Translations under genes and position numbers: made by a program
Shown here: positions 1-12,500 of the stretch, one piece after another
How positions within the stretch are numbered: position 1 is the first letter of the stretch
How the letters are laid out: each line of letters opens with the position of its first letter
Notes under the pieces: model-generated
Told to the model about the DNA's origin: nothing
Databases searched by the model: none
Seen by the model: the letters and a program-made list of their open reading frames with translations, nothing else
DNA from: Glandiceps talaboti
Lineage: Eukaryota > Hemichordata > Enteropneusta > Spengelidae
DNA length: 64,000 nucleotides
Direction of reading: 5' to 3'
NCBI RefSeq assembly: GCF_964340395.1
Contig: NC_135550.1
Location: 29,573,176-29,637,175 of the forward strand

Positions 1-506
1 TTGTCTTGTCTTGTACGATAACTTATAAGTACACGTACACGTAGGCGTAAAACAAAACTTCAACTTACCATTCGAAGAGTTTGATGGCCCGGCCATTCGA
101 GCCGAAATACGGTTTCGTCTGTATTGAAACCTCCGTAGAAACTAGAACTAAATGCGTGTGTGATTAGGGAATAAAGACAAAGTATAAACGTACACTCTGT
201 AAAGTTCGTCATTTTCAAATGCGACCGATATCTATGTGTTATATTGCACACTTCAATACAATGTACCCGAGACCCTCTGTTATGTTGTCATCTGTGATCA
301 TACGCGATGCGCCATGTTGATCCTGCCACATCAGCCAATGATATCTTTTCATAAAATCAAATTGTAACGAGTGCGTCTATTGGATGGCATAAATATATTC
401 CCCGCCATGGGTGAAATATATCCAATCAACGTTAGTGTTATATTGAATAGAAAATTTAGGTCGGAGCAAAGGTCATCAACCTTGCGCAGAAGGACATCAT
501 TGCAAG
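1..506 (+). promoter_or_regulatory. TMEM87 upstream/promoter region and 5' UTR
   Basis: This is the block before the TMEM87 start codon. It is richer in CpG than the following intron and has no obvious TATA box. Several ATGs lie upstream of 507 (for example at 408), in frames other than that of TMEM87, so they matter only if transcription starts above them. The transcription start cannot be placed from sequence. A possible divergent exon lies at 69-251 on the minus strand, which would make this a bidirectional promoter. Confidence 0.4.
69..251 (-). other. possible divergent exon ending in a consensus splice donor
   Basis: On the minus strand an open frame begins with an ATG at 249-251 and runs 61 codons to 69, where it meets a GTAAGTT splice donor in phase 0. 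It would then continue off the left edge. The peptide has a hydrophobic stretch (FILCLYSLITHAF) and a polar tail (GGFNTDETVFRLEWPGHQ). I do not recognise it. In human the gene head-to-head with TMEM87A is GANC, but this peptide does not match the GANC N-terminus as I recall it. It may be the first coding exon of another gene, a 5' UTR exon, or chance. Confidence 0.25.
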
Positions 507-3500
507 ATGGCGAAGTTGGGGATCGTCGTTTTGTCTTTCATCGTAACTGGATGTTTTTGCTATCCCGAGCAAGGGAAATTCGAAGCAGTTTTGTCAAAGG
601 TTCGTAGACTTCTTTAAACTTTGTATAAGGCAGACATAAAACTACTACGCCAAAACAGTCGATACTGTGCTGTTGCTAAGAAATGTTTATTTCATTTTAT
701 GAATAAATGGTAATCGTCAACGTGATTGATGTTGATGATGTGGCCGGCCATCCATGCAGTGTTTTAATAGTTGGCTGATATTTCATTTGAAACAGTGTCT
801 TTAAATTTTAGTTTGCCCATTTTCTTACACCAGTATTTGGTTAGAACCAGAATCTTTATTTATTTTTTACTGAGTATGCAAATAGACTACAATCTATATT
901 ACATGTAATACCACATAAAATTGTCAAGATAGACACAAAACCTGTAAATTTAGAATTGTACTTTGAATGGGGTAACAGAAATAGTATTTAGATGGGCTTG
1001 TGGAATCAGTTAGTTGTGATTTGTATCATTTAATTTATCTTCATTTGCGGAAAATAATATTTGTAAGAAAATCATAAACCTTCATCAGAATGAGCTAGCA
1101 CTCCACAGTGTTGCCAAGGGAATTACCATTAGTCCTGTAATTTCATTCAGAAACTAGGATTTCAGGTCATTAAAAATGGCAGACACCCCCCCCCCCCACC
1201 CTGCAGAAAACAAAAAACAACATATTTAGAAAAAAATTGAAGCACTTTTTTGTAATGATAATTATAATTTTGCTCATGAATAGATAATATGTCGGTATTA
1301 CTAATTAATCATTCATATTATCAGTTCTTGAAAGTAAGATGAAAATTACCAATCGTTTAAGATAAGATGCATGACTAGATATAAATTTTGATTAATCTAA
1401 ACACTGCCTGTAACCATGAAAATATGACAGTCATCTAACATAAGGAATACCTTAGTTTGGTTCACTACTGACTATGCATTCAGTTCACTACTCTGAATAA
1501 GACAAGCTAATTCCTAGTCTATGATCAAGAAATTTTCTATGTTGTGTTCATTGAAGTATGCAGTTTTACATGATATATTGATCATTTTTATCATAAATTC
1601 ATATTTCATTTTTAACTTTCATCAATAAGACTATAGATTATATTAGAAATGGTATCTGCCACAAGGATTTATAGATAAATGGCAAAACCACAAAATGTAT
1701 GGAATATTATTAGGACATTGGAAGTCTCTCAAAAGGCCAAAATACACAGGCAATTGTTAAGCAACACACAAAACAATTTGTTGCATACAACTAATTGTTT
1801 CATGTACACACATAATCACAGCAGCTTGCAACGTCACCAGGTGCATTGCAAGAGACCATACATGTCAGATTTTTTGCAATTTATCACAAGTTGCATCTCA
1901 CATTGCCCATTGAATTGCCCTACGTACACATACCTACTAGAAATTACCTTGTGCAACTTTGCCTTCAAAAGACAAATTATTATATGTCATAAGTTGTCAT
2001 TGATATTAGTTTTCAAATATTGGTTTCATATTGAACAAAGCACAGTAAGGTAATTTTACTCCTCCATGTGTTGTTTATTAATAGTTTAATCCAGCTACTA
2101 GGCAACTGCCATCTGCCTACATAATGCCTGCAAGAAAAAAATATACTCATAAATCAGCTTTCTAGGTTTTTACTTTAGTCATTGTACTGTATGATATGTC
2201 ACATATTCTCCATAGTTCCTCGGAAGTATTTATTTGTAATTTTGGAATTGAGACATGCACACTGAGCTAGCATCTTCGAGGAATAAACCTGAACATGCAT
2301 AGCATAGTGCCAATTTGTGATGGCCTGATAGATAATCTGGTGCCATACCATTCTAGTGATACTAGCGAGGGAAACTAAACTCTAAAACTACATATAGTTT
2401 GATATGTAGTATTATGTATTCAATAAATATCTAGAGTACCTTTTCCAAAGTAAGAATAGTTGTTTTTCTCCAAATTGATCATCTAGAAGGACACCAGTCA
2501 ATCAATGTACCAGGCACCAATAATTTTTCAGCTGATAGTCTATATTGGATACAATATATAAAAATCAAGTGTGTGTGTGTGTGCGTGTTCACAGTTTTAA
2601 TTGTATGCTCTCTCTTTAAAGACTGGATAATGCTTTGATTTATACTAGTAACCTTTATACTTTCCATATTAAATTATGACGTATAGTACTGCACGTTTAT
2701 TATAACCTGTGTTGTCACATTTTGTTTAATGGTGAACCACTATAATTTCTGGATCCATATTTTGATTTGTCTCCTTATTCATGAAAAGTAGGAGCTGTGA
2801 TGTGAACCCCTCTGGTATATGTCTGAAAAAATATGTCATAAAAACAACTACATCATGTAGGTAGTGTACTGAACAGTCACAGTACTACATTTACCAATAG
2901 GACTGAGTGTCTGCACTGTCTACCGATGTGAAACAGTGCATAGTTTCCTGTAACACAATAAAAGTTTTAAAAGCTAAGTGAAAAGAAACATTATGTGAAC
3001 AAAAATGGACTTATTCAAGCTATCCAGTGTTGAATTATATTTCATACAAAAAACTTTATGAAATTGAATATTCCTCCTTCTGCAGACAAAAAGTCAAATG
3101 CAGATTTCCTAATTTACCATGTTTTCCATGCAAATAGAAAGCAATAAAATTGGTAATGTGTCATTCTTAACATGTTAATTATAGATATAATCAAGTGTCA
3201 AGCAAGTGAGATACCTCCAAATACCAGTAAAACCACTGTGTACTCCAAGTCTTAAGCTAAACAAAGCTGGGAAAGTCTGGAGTAAATTTCCTACTGAATT
3301 GCCTAGCATGAAATAGGTTGTGTTAATCTCAAATCACATGTACAAATCATTGAAATATCACTCCATTGAATAAATGTTAATATGTGTAATACAATATGTG
3401 ATCATATCAGTACTTATTATTAACACTTCCTATAGAAGGGTAACAGCTGTACATTATCCAGTCTAGTTGATAACACCACATCATCCAACAATAGTGTTCT

Positions 3501-6500
3501 TATTGCACAGCAAAAGTGAATATTAGTGACATGAATTCCATTTATCATGATGGAAACAAAGGGGAGTATAATTGTCATTAATTAGAGTTTATTATTAGAC
3601 ATTATCACTTCGGCAAGCTGAGTTTGTGGAATTTGACTGTTTTTAAGTTTAGTGTACTTCTCAGATCCACTCTTGGGTGAAACGTTTAGCCTTACCAAGC
3701 TGACACTATATGACACACAAATCTAAATAATAGATGCAGATGGTAGTAACTGGTGAAGTGAGTAATGTGACTACTGTGTGAACTGTTTACCTACTGACAG
3801 TAGGTAAAGCCTACCTGAGCTCCCAAGACCTGTTACCATAATTTTCCTCCACAGTGTTATAGGAAAATATACTTCTATACCAGACCAAATTTTCATGTTT
3901 ATTTGGATTCATGCATTGCTGCAAGAACATACTCAGTACATATATTTTGTGACTAACGTGAACATTGAATAGCAATGCATATCAATGTGTATATTTAAAT
4001 CACACCTTGTTCTTTTGTTTTCAGGATGATCGCTATGTTGGTTTCCCCAAGAGTATGTTTAAAGGGAGTAAAATAAAACTAATGGGTAAGTTAATTGTGA
4101 TGAGTAATATTTGAAATCTCTCCACAATATGAGTTTGTTAACTTTGTCGACTGCAGACATGGAGTATTGAAATGCTCTGAGTGTCAAAAAAGTGCTGCGC
4201 AAAGTCCTGTTATAAACTGGTAGTAAAGTACCCTATCTGTAGTGCAGGTCAGTCTGTTGTTACCAAGCTGGTGTTGCAGATATCACTATTGAGAATACCG
4301 AGGGTAGACATATTTGAAAATAATTGAAACCATGAGATTTGGATAAACTACAGCAAATAACTGACGTGTGCATTGGGTAGAATAATTAGGATTTACACAT
4401 GTAATATGTCAGTAATCTTGCTATCAATCATACTCATTTTTTCTGTTTAAAGTAACTTTATATGACAGATCCGATGATTGAGTGAAAGTGAATTAAGACT
4501 AATGCAACTTGAAACAGTCAGAAAAGTAATGACTGTATTATTAATTGTCTATTTGTAATAGGTTTCCCACATTTGACAAAAATTCTTTGTGTAGATTGGA
4601 AGGGATGTCTATGTTGGTGAATGATTGTATATTAATGTTTATGTATACACTGTTTATAGGTCATGTGTGTGTGAATGGATTGTATAACCTCATGTTAGAT
4701 TCTGTTTTCCATTACAAACAATCAATTTTTCACCACATGTGTTGATTTTAATTATTATCAAATCAAATTATTGATCTCATTATCATTAGACTCTTCCCCA
4801 TTGTTTCAACTGTTTTCTCAATTTCATTTAGCGGACCCTTTTTCAGTTAACAGGACTCTTTTTACACATATTTTTACACACTTTTGGGTAAAGCTCCATT
4901 ACTTTATTAAATTAATGGAACTTTACCCAAAGGTGTCCAATTATTTTCAGTAAATGTGCTCCGACTTGACCTATAACTATTAGTAACTTAAACCATGTAT
5001 TTCCATCCAATATAGTAAAATGTACAGGTGAAAACACAGAAAATAAAGAATTTACTGTGAGCTGGATGTTACGCTGGACACCCTGTAGTGAGAACTACAT
5101 GTACCTGGATGTAAGTAGTCATTTCTTGCCATTAACTCTTTCAACATTTTAACCAAATAGACATGCCAATAAAAACAAAAGAATGCAAAGTAAAATTGCA
5201 ATTACAGCTCCATGTATGTTTCAGCCTATACTGGAGCAGTGTTCAATTGTAGAATGGAATTAGAGTTGTGGTACTCCATCTCAAATTGTTCTTGGCCAGC
5301 AAATTTCAGAGATGGCCATCCCACCCAGAGCCTAGATATCTGCACTGTGTGGGTATATAAATATATCTGTGTAACAGATATTGTCGTTCAAATAATTAAT
5401 CTGACAGTCATGTTTGAAATCCTGTCAATATGCATGTCCCCCTAAAATCTAGGTTTATCCCTTTACCAAACTATTTTTTTGTCATTTTTTGCTAGTCAAA
5501 TCTATATGCAACTTATTTCGAATATCCTGATACGGTTAGCCCAAATGAAGATCTCTTCATGCGCAAAATGAGTGCAGAGCCTTATGTTGGCAAATGTGGA
5601 GAAACACATGTCTTACCTGTAAGTATTCATGAGAATAAACTTTTTTATATCTGATCTTAAGTTGAAAGACAAGGGGAGGGTTTTGTGCAATCAATGATAC
5701 TTCAAATGTAAATATAGAAGACGAAAAATTGATAAGAAAGATCAGCTTGTGTTTAGAACACTTTAAAAGGTGAACAAGTATTTTAATGTTACACTGAAGA
5801 AGTTATGATTTGAAATTATTTTGAATGGATATTAATTAATGACTGACCAAGATTCCTTTATGGCTGGGGAGAACCCTTTGTCAGTATGTTACATAGTATA
5901 ATTATTGAAACATATATCCTTAAATGCTAAGTTTCTGTAAAAATGACATCTGGAAGCAAATACAACCAGTAGTGTACAGTGATTGTGACAATTCTTGTAA
6001 TGTACATGTTTGTGATTCCAGGATGAGAGTAAGAGTGGCAGTGTGATAAAAGTAACTCCTGAACCACCACCAAGCAATAAAACTGCAACTGGATCAAAGG
6101 AAAAATTAGATCAGCAGTCAGAAGAAACAAAAGATACAAAAGACACAGAAAGAAGAAAGCGTGAGGAGGTAAAGTGTGGTTTTCATTTTGTATAAAGAAC
6201 TTGTATTATGGTTATTTTCTTCTCAAATAACAAGGAACATTGTTTTCCAAGTCCTGATAATTCATAAAAGCTGTGAGTTGGCTATCTTTAGTCATTATTG
6301 ACAAGAAATCATAGGCCATGGGGTTTGTGTTTACCATCAGAAATACTCATACAGTAATTTATCACTGATTTAATTTACTGTTTTTGACTATTAGTCATGG
6401 CATGGAGGTACAAGGGGAGACCAGGTCAGGTATTTTACAAAGTGAGATGCAAATCAGACTTTATCATGTGGCATGGTAAATGAAGGGTAGTTTAGGTACT

Positions 6501-9500
6501 GTACAGTAAAGGGCAGTACCAAGCCAAGTACAGTTCATGACTGAGAAATCAATGACATTTTAACTTGCACTTTGGGGTATGTTGTGGGTCCCTTACACAG
6601 TGATAGAAGTGGCCAACTACCAAAATGAAAAAGTGCAAATATTAAAATATTATACCCAGGCTACTACATCTTTTTGAATTACATTGAAAATTTGGTTATA
6701 GTTAACATTCATGGGTTTTTTTAAGGGTGGGGATGACAAAGATGCTGAAACTGCTGATACTGAGGCCAAAGAAACAGAAGATGCAGATAAGAAAATAACT
6801 GATGACACAAACAATGTTGAAAAAAACCCTGACAGTGATGATGCTGCCGAAGTTGAAGAAAGAAGCACCAAAGCAACTCTCCACTCTAGTGAGGTAATAC
6901 ACCTGTCTGTTAACATTGCCTTGTCATAAAAATACCACAAAGTTTAGAATTCAGACAGGAAACCCATATTTGTCATATATTGCTCTTTGAAATGTTGTCT
7001 TTTTGTGAAGATATTATTGATGTTGTGTGTATGAGTCATTATCATAAAGTCAACAACTTCCCTGACACACACTGTTCTCAAAAGTATTGTTGCTAGCCAT
7101 AAGAGTAAGACCGTGGCTAAGTTGTAGTCAACACATATGAATAGTATAATATCTAGTTCATTATGCAATATCTGTACACATTGCCCAAAAAAGTGTACAA
7201 TCTTACTTCCGAGTGTGCACACATTGCTTAAAATGTACTCATAATGTTGTTTTTCAATGAGCAAATTGTGTATCATTTTCCTCTTCATTAATCTGAGTAA
7301 GTGCAATGTTGCTGTCCATTGTACAAACCAGCATAAAATTTATTGCATGTTATTTGCAAAACAAAACAAAACACATACACAAAAACCATTTAATCTTGTA
7401 ACCTTTTTTTTTTTTTAGCTTTCCCTTCATCAGGTTTTTAGTTGTCCATTGTATGTATTGGTGCATTTTTACTAACTTTATTTTCTGTTCTTGTATTGTA
7501 GAAAAATAGCCATGTTGTTACAACTACCTGGACAGAAGGAATGTATCTGTTTATTGTTGAGGTCACCCCTGATAGTGGTGCAGACATGCAAATAACAGGT
7601 ATGATGTTTAAAACAGTACAGCATCTCATAATTCAAGCATCCTGCCACACATAACCTCCTTTCAGCATGATTCTTTCAAGACTTTATTCATTTGCTAATT
7701 TCAACTTTTGTTGATGTGAATTTGTAGGAACGTGATAGTTAATCGAAATGAAGGTTTAGTTTTGTATCTGTAGAATTAACTTCACACAAGTGACGTTCTG
7801 TTGATTAGGAAAGAAGTGTAGTGAATAAGCTATTGTTATTATTATTATAGAATGGAATATTTGGAAGATTGTATATGTTATTTTGGAATCTATTTGACTT
7901 TTCTTCTAGTGAATGTTGAAGTAGAGTCTAAAACTGGGTACATATCTGCAGTTGACTATCCACTACTGATAGTAAGTATGATGTTAATTACAACATAGAT
8001 AAAGTAGAACTGCTAGCACCCTTTATGTTCACTTCTAGGTGTAACTTGACTTCACCTTGGCGCATCATATAAATTTATTATACTCTCAATAACGTTAATT
8101 TGTCCATAGGTATATTTCTTTGGGGTTGTAAACTATGAAATGTGTTTAGTTGTGTCTAACATGTTTTTTATACACTAACAAGGATTGTTATCAAACATCA
8201 TGTAAGTAAACAAATATTTAAGTCAGCTAAGAAATGATATGGGCCTTTCCCAAATTTGCCATGGTGGCACTCTACTTCCTGTCTGTGTGTATACATAGTA
8301 TAGGTTACGCCATTAATCATAGAGCACTGCTGCTTTCCTCGATATGTGAACAATACGAAAAACATCACTGATTTATACTTCTACAGAATATCAAGGGACA
8401 TAGCTCTTAAGCAACGGTACTATGAGGTGATGAATTTGAGCAAGGGCGCTGTATTCTCAATTGCCTGTTTGCAATCTGGAATGACCTATTGCATACTGGA
8501 AGTATGATATTGAAAGACAGAGCTATTGTTGATGAGTTACATACATAGTACATAATGTGTGGTTTGCATTTAGATGTTTTTATATTAAGAATCTGAGTAA
8601 GGAGATATGAGATGTGTGAAATGTTTTGAGAACTTGTCTTATTACTCAAACTATTTACTATTCCTGTTTCATTTTGTAGTTCTATGGTGTGATGTGTATT
8701 GTATACTGCCTCTATGCTATCATGTGGCTGTGTTGCTCTGCCTGTCAGTGGAGAGACCTTCTGAGAATTCAGTTCTGGATAGGTGGTGTCATACTGCTTG
8801 GTAAGTAGATGTAGTAAATATTCAGTGGTGGTACGTTGGTAAACTCTACCTGAATTCCCAAGGATTTCACTGGGGTGTCCCACCAAAATTATGGTACTAG
8901 GTATGGAAACTTGTGCAAGTTTTACCAGATTTCCTTCTCTCTTACTTGGGTCCCCAAAACTTTGCAAAAATTCTAATCTTACTAAGTTCAGTCTAATTTA
9001 TACTATAGACACCAGCATGGTAACTTTTTGAAAGTGTTCTTATCCTGTTTTAGGTAGTCAAATGTACAAAATAATTATGCAATAGGAGACGTGTAATTGT
9101 TGAATAAAGGATTTTTGAATTACTTGCATTTGTTATTGTGTGGATATTTGTTCTTATTTGTTCAACTAATGTTTTGTTTGTGAAACTTACAACAAATTGC
9201 AGTCAAATACATCATAGAAATTAATACAGCTGTGTTGAAGTGGATTCAATGATATTCACTTGACAGAAAACAATCAAGTTTAATAATGTGAGTGTTGCTT
9301 GATTTTCTTTTTTGCAGGTTTGCTAGAAAAAGCTGTTTTCTATGGTGAATATCAACATATCAATTCTAATGGTGATTCAGTGAGTGGTGCAGTAGTGTTT
9401 GCAGAGTTAGTGTCATGTCTTAAAAGAACACTAGCCAGAATGCTGGTGATCATTGTTAGTTTGGGATTTGGCATTGTCAAGTAAGTCATAAAAACAGTAT

Positions 9501-12500
9501 CATTGTTGTTGCATGGATGTTATAAAACATTTCTCATGAATTGACTTCATCATACAATAGTGGTAGTGAAAAAAACATCATGGAACGTTGCATTGAACGT
9601 AATATGTGTTTTATCTTTTATGCATTTTGTTTATGTTGTGAATTTTACTCTTGTTGCTTTGTAATATGTTTACAATTATTTTCTATCAATATTGATATGA
9701 TTTATTTTTGTCTGTAAAATGAATACATGATCATTTCCTTATTCTCAACTTTTCTGACAACCTAATACTACATAGAAATATTTTATATTTCATTATAATG
9801 TGTATCTCAGATTCAAATGGTGTATGAATGCAGATGAATGTTGTTCTGTAGACATCTTATGAAAGGTTCTGTTTCTATGGTGATCTAGTGCTATTGATAT
9901 TGCAGCCATTCATTCTCGCAAACCAGAGCTATTATTTCTTTACAAATACTTTGACAATTTTGTATTCATTTATCCTATCTTCTATTGATTTGATGTACAG
10001 ACCTTGTCTAGGTCCAATGTTGTATTCATTTATCCTATCTTCTGTTATTGATTTGATGTACAGACCTCGTCTAGGTCCAATGTTGTATTCATTTATCCTA
10101 TCTTTGCTATTGATTTGATGTACAGACCTCGTCTAGGTCCAATGTTGCACAGAGTTTTAGGAGTTGGTGCCCTCTATTTCATCTTGGGTGCAATTGAAGG
10201 ATGTCTCCGGTCATTGAGGGTAAGTTTATAGGTTTTCATGCACTGTTAGGAAGGATTGATGATGTCATACTTCTGATTTGAGTGTAAAATTTCAAATGGT
10301 CTGTCGTAATATGAATCAAGTAAACAGGTTTGTTTATCCCAAAATCAAACAATCATGAGAGAATCACAATGACTGTAAGTTTAGACTACATGAAAACTAG
10401 AAACTTTAGAAAGCAAGGCAGATATTTTCAAATTTATATATGACAAAGGTTATCATGTTCATGCAGTCCTAGTTTTTAGCATAGCACTTTTGATCTGTCC
10501 TAATTGACGATCCTCATCAGAATGACATATTCCATAGTTACAGCTGACCTGTAGGTGGCAGTATCATCTGCCTTATGCTTATGGTCAATGATCCTCATCA
10601 GAATGACGCATTGCTTAGTTACAGCTGACCACTAGGTGGCAGTATGATCAGCTGATTATAGATGTTAGGTACTTTGATTGCCCCATCTCTGTTGATCTTG
10701 GAATTACAGTATCTGATACGAAGAGTCTCCCTGATCTTTTCTAGGAAAGTGGGCCTGTGTCAATAACACTAACATATTTTCTGATTTGAGAATATGATGA
10801 CAGATGCTGTATGAAGAGTAAACATTGAGTTTGGTAAAAACGACAAGTCCTTTTGTCTACGTTAAATTTACCAACTTTCAACTTCACACAGGAGGTCTTC
10901 TTCAGGGTAGAGTAGTGTAGTGCGTGAAGCTAGTAAACACCGGAAGTGGAGACTTTCTCCAGTCCATGCCTCCTAGTTGACTCACCATTATAGTTGGACA
11001 CAGTAAACATTCTCAGGTCAAACAAACACAGAGTATGCACAGGAACCCCATCTGATCTTGAATTTTGTTTCTTTCAGCCCAAGCAAGATCCTTCAAAACA
11101 GGCATTATTAGCTGGCATACCATTAGCTGTTCTTGATGCTGCAATTTGCTGGTGGATATCCTTTATGATATGTAATTGATATGTAAGATGGAGTAGGAAA
11201 AACACGTCATTTATATTCAGATTGTAGACATCAGTGACATTGAAAAAGTGTTTAAATGAAGTAGACAGCTATTATATACAATATACATACATGTTGGAAA
11301 ATGTGTAGATATTTGATTGAGTTTGATATGATATTACTGGTAGTTAGTACACGGACAAGATGTGATAGATCTACCACAGTTGAGGAATTCAATTGTAAAA
11401 CTGTTGATTGTGATCAATGAAGCTACAAGATTGACGTTTGATAGAAGTAATTACAGTGTATATGGATGAAGTCAAGACAGTTGTACATCAAATTTATTGA
11501 TAGATTTCGGTGTCTATTTTATAGGATGCTGGTGTATGTTGGTTTGATAAGATTTGATATTAGATAAGACTGAATGAAGGATTGTATACATGTATAAGAG
11601 TTTAATTCCTTAACTTGACTCACATATTTACCAGTTTAGTGCAGACCACTAGAACCTTGCGTTTACGTCGCAATGTAGTTAAATTATCTTTGTACAGACA
11701 TTTCACCAATACACTTATATTTAGCGTTGTTGCTGCTTTAATCTTCATGGTGTGGTCAATTAAAGCACACCGATTTACAGACTGTCTCACAGTAAGTATT
11801 AGTCTTGACTTTCTCATCAACAAATCTAGTTTTAGTTTGAGTCTTTAATTAAAACATGCATCGTATATAGTCAAGAAGCTTTGCTGCATGAGATGTGAAT
11901 GCCGTTGATAACTTTAGAACAAAGAAGACGTAAGATTTAGAAAAATGAAGTTACCGAAGGATCTCATGGAGAATGATAGATTTATAGATCTTGTCAGGGT
12001 CATTGGCAAACTTATTGAAGGTCGCAGTTTTGCAAATTGTGCTTGAATATTATAGTAATAGTTGACACACTGAATAATTTGAAGTGTTACACACACTGTG
12101 TAACCACTACATGTAATCTAGCAACATTTATATAAACATTTTCATTTAAGGCTGGGTTGTAAGAATAAACAATTTGTAGTTCAGTGAGATGTTGTTGACT
12201 TGAAGACAAACAAAATGTTCAAACCTCGTTGACTGTACTCAGAAATTGATTCGGTTATGAGCAGCATTTGTTTCATAGCACAGGAGAACAATTGTATCTT
12301 TGACATGGCTAAAATTGTAAAGAAAGTGTGGCATAACTTACTAGTATCTTGCATTTAGTTGACAGTGGTCATGGAAATTTGTAGTTGCTGTAGACAATCA
12401 TTTTTCCAAAGGCCAAGACATAAAATAAACTGCTAAGTACAATATTGATATGAGAAATAACTTAGTTTGTATACTTGATTTGTAGGATTGGAAAGAACTC

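Noticed and set aside
8407-8967. 186-codon minus-strand frame
   Set aside because: It is antisense to TMEM87 exon 9 and its flanking introns, has no recognisable motif, and reads as random AT-rich sequence.
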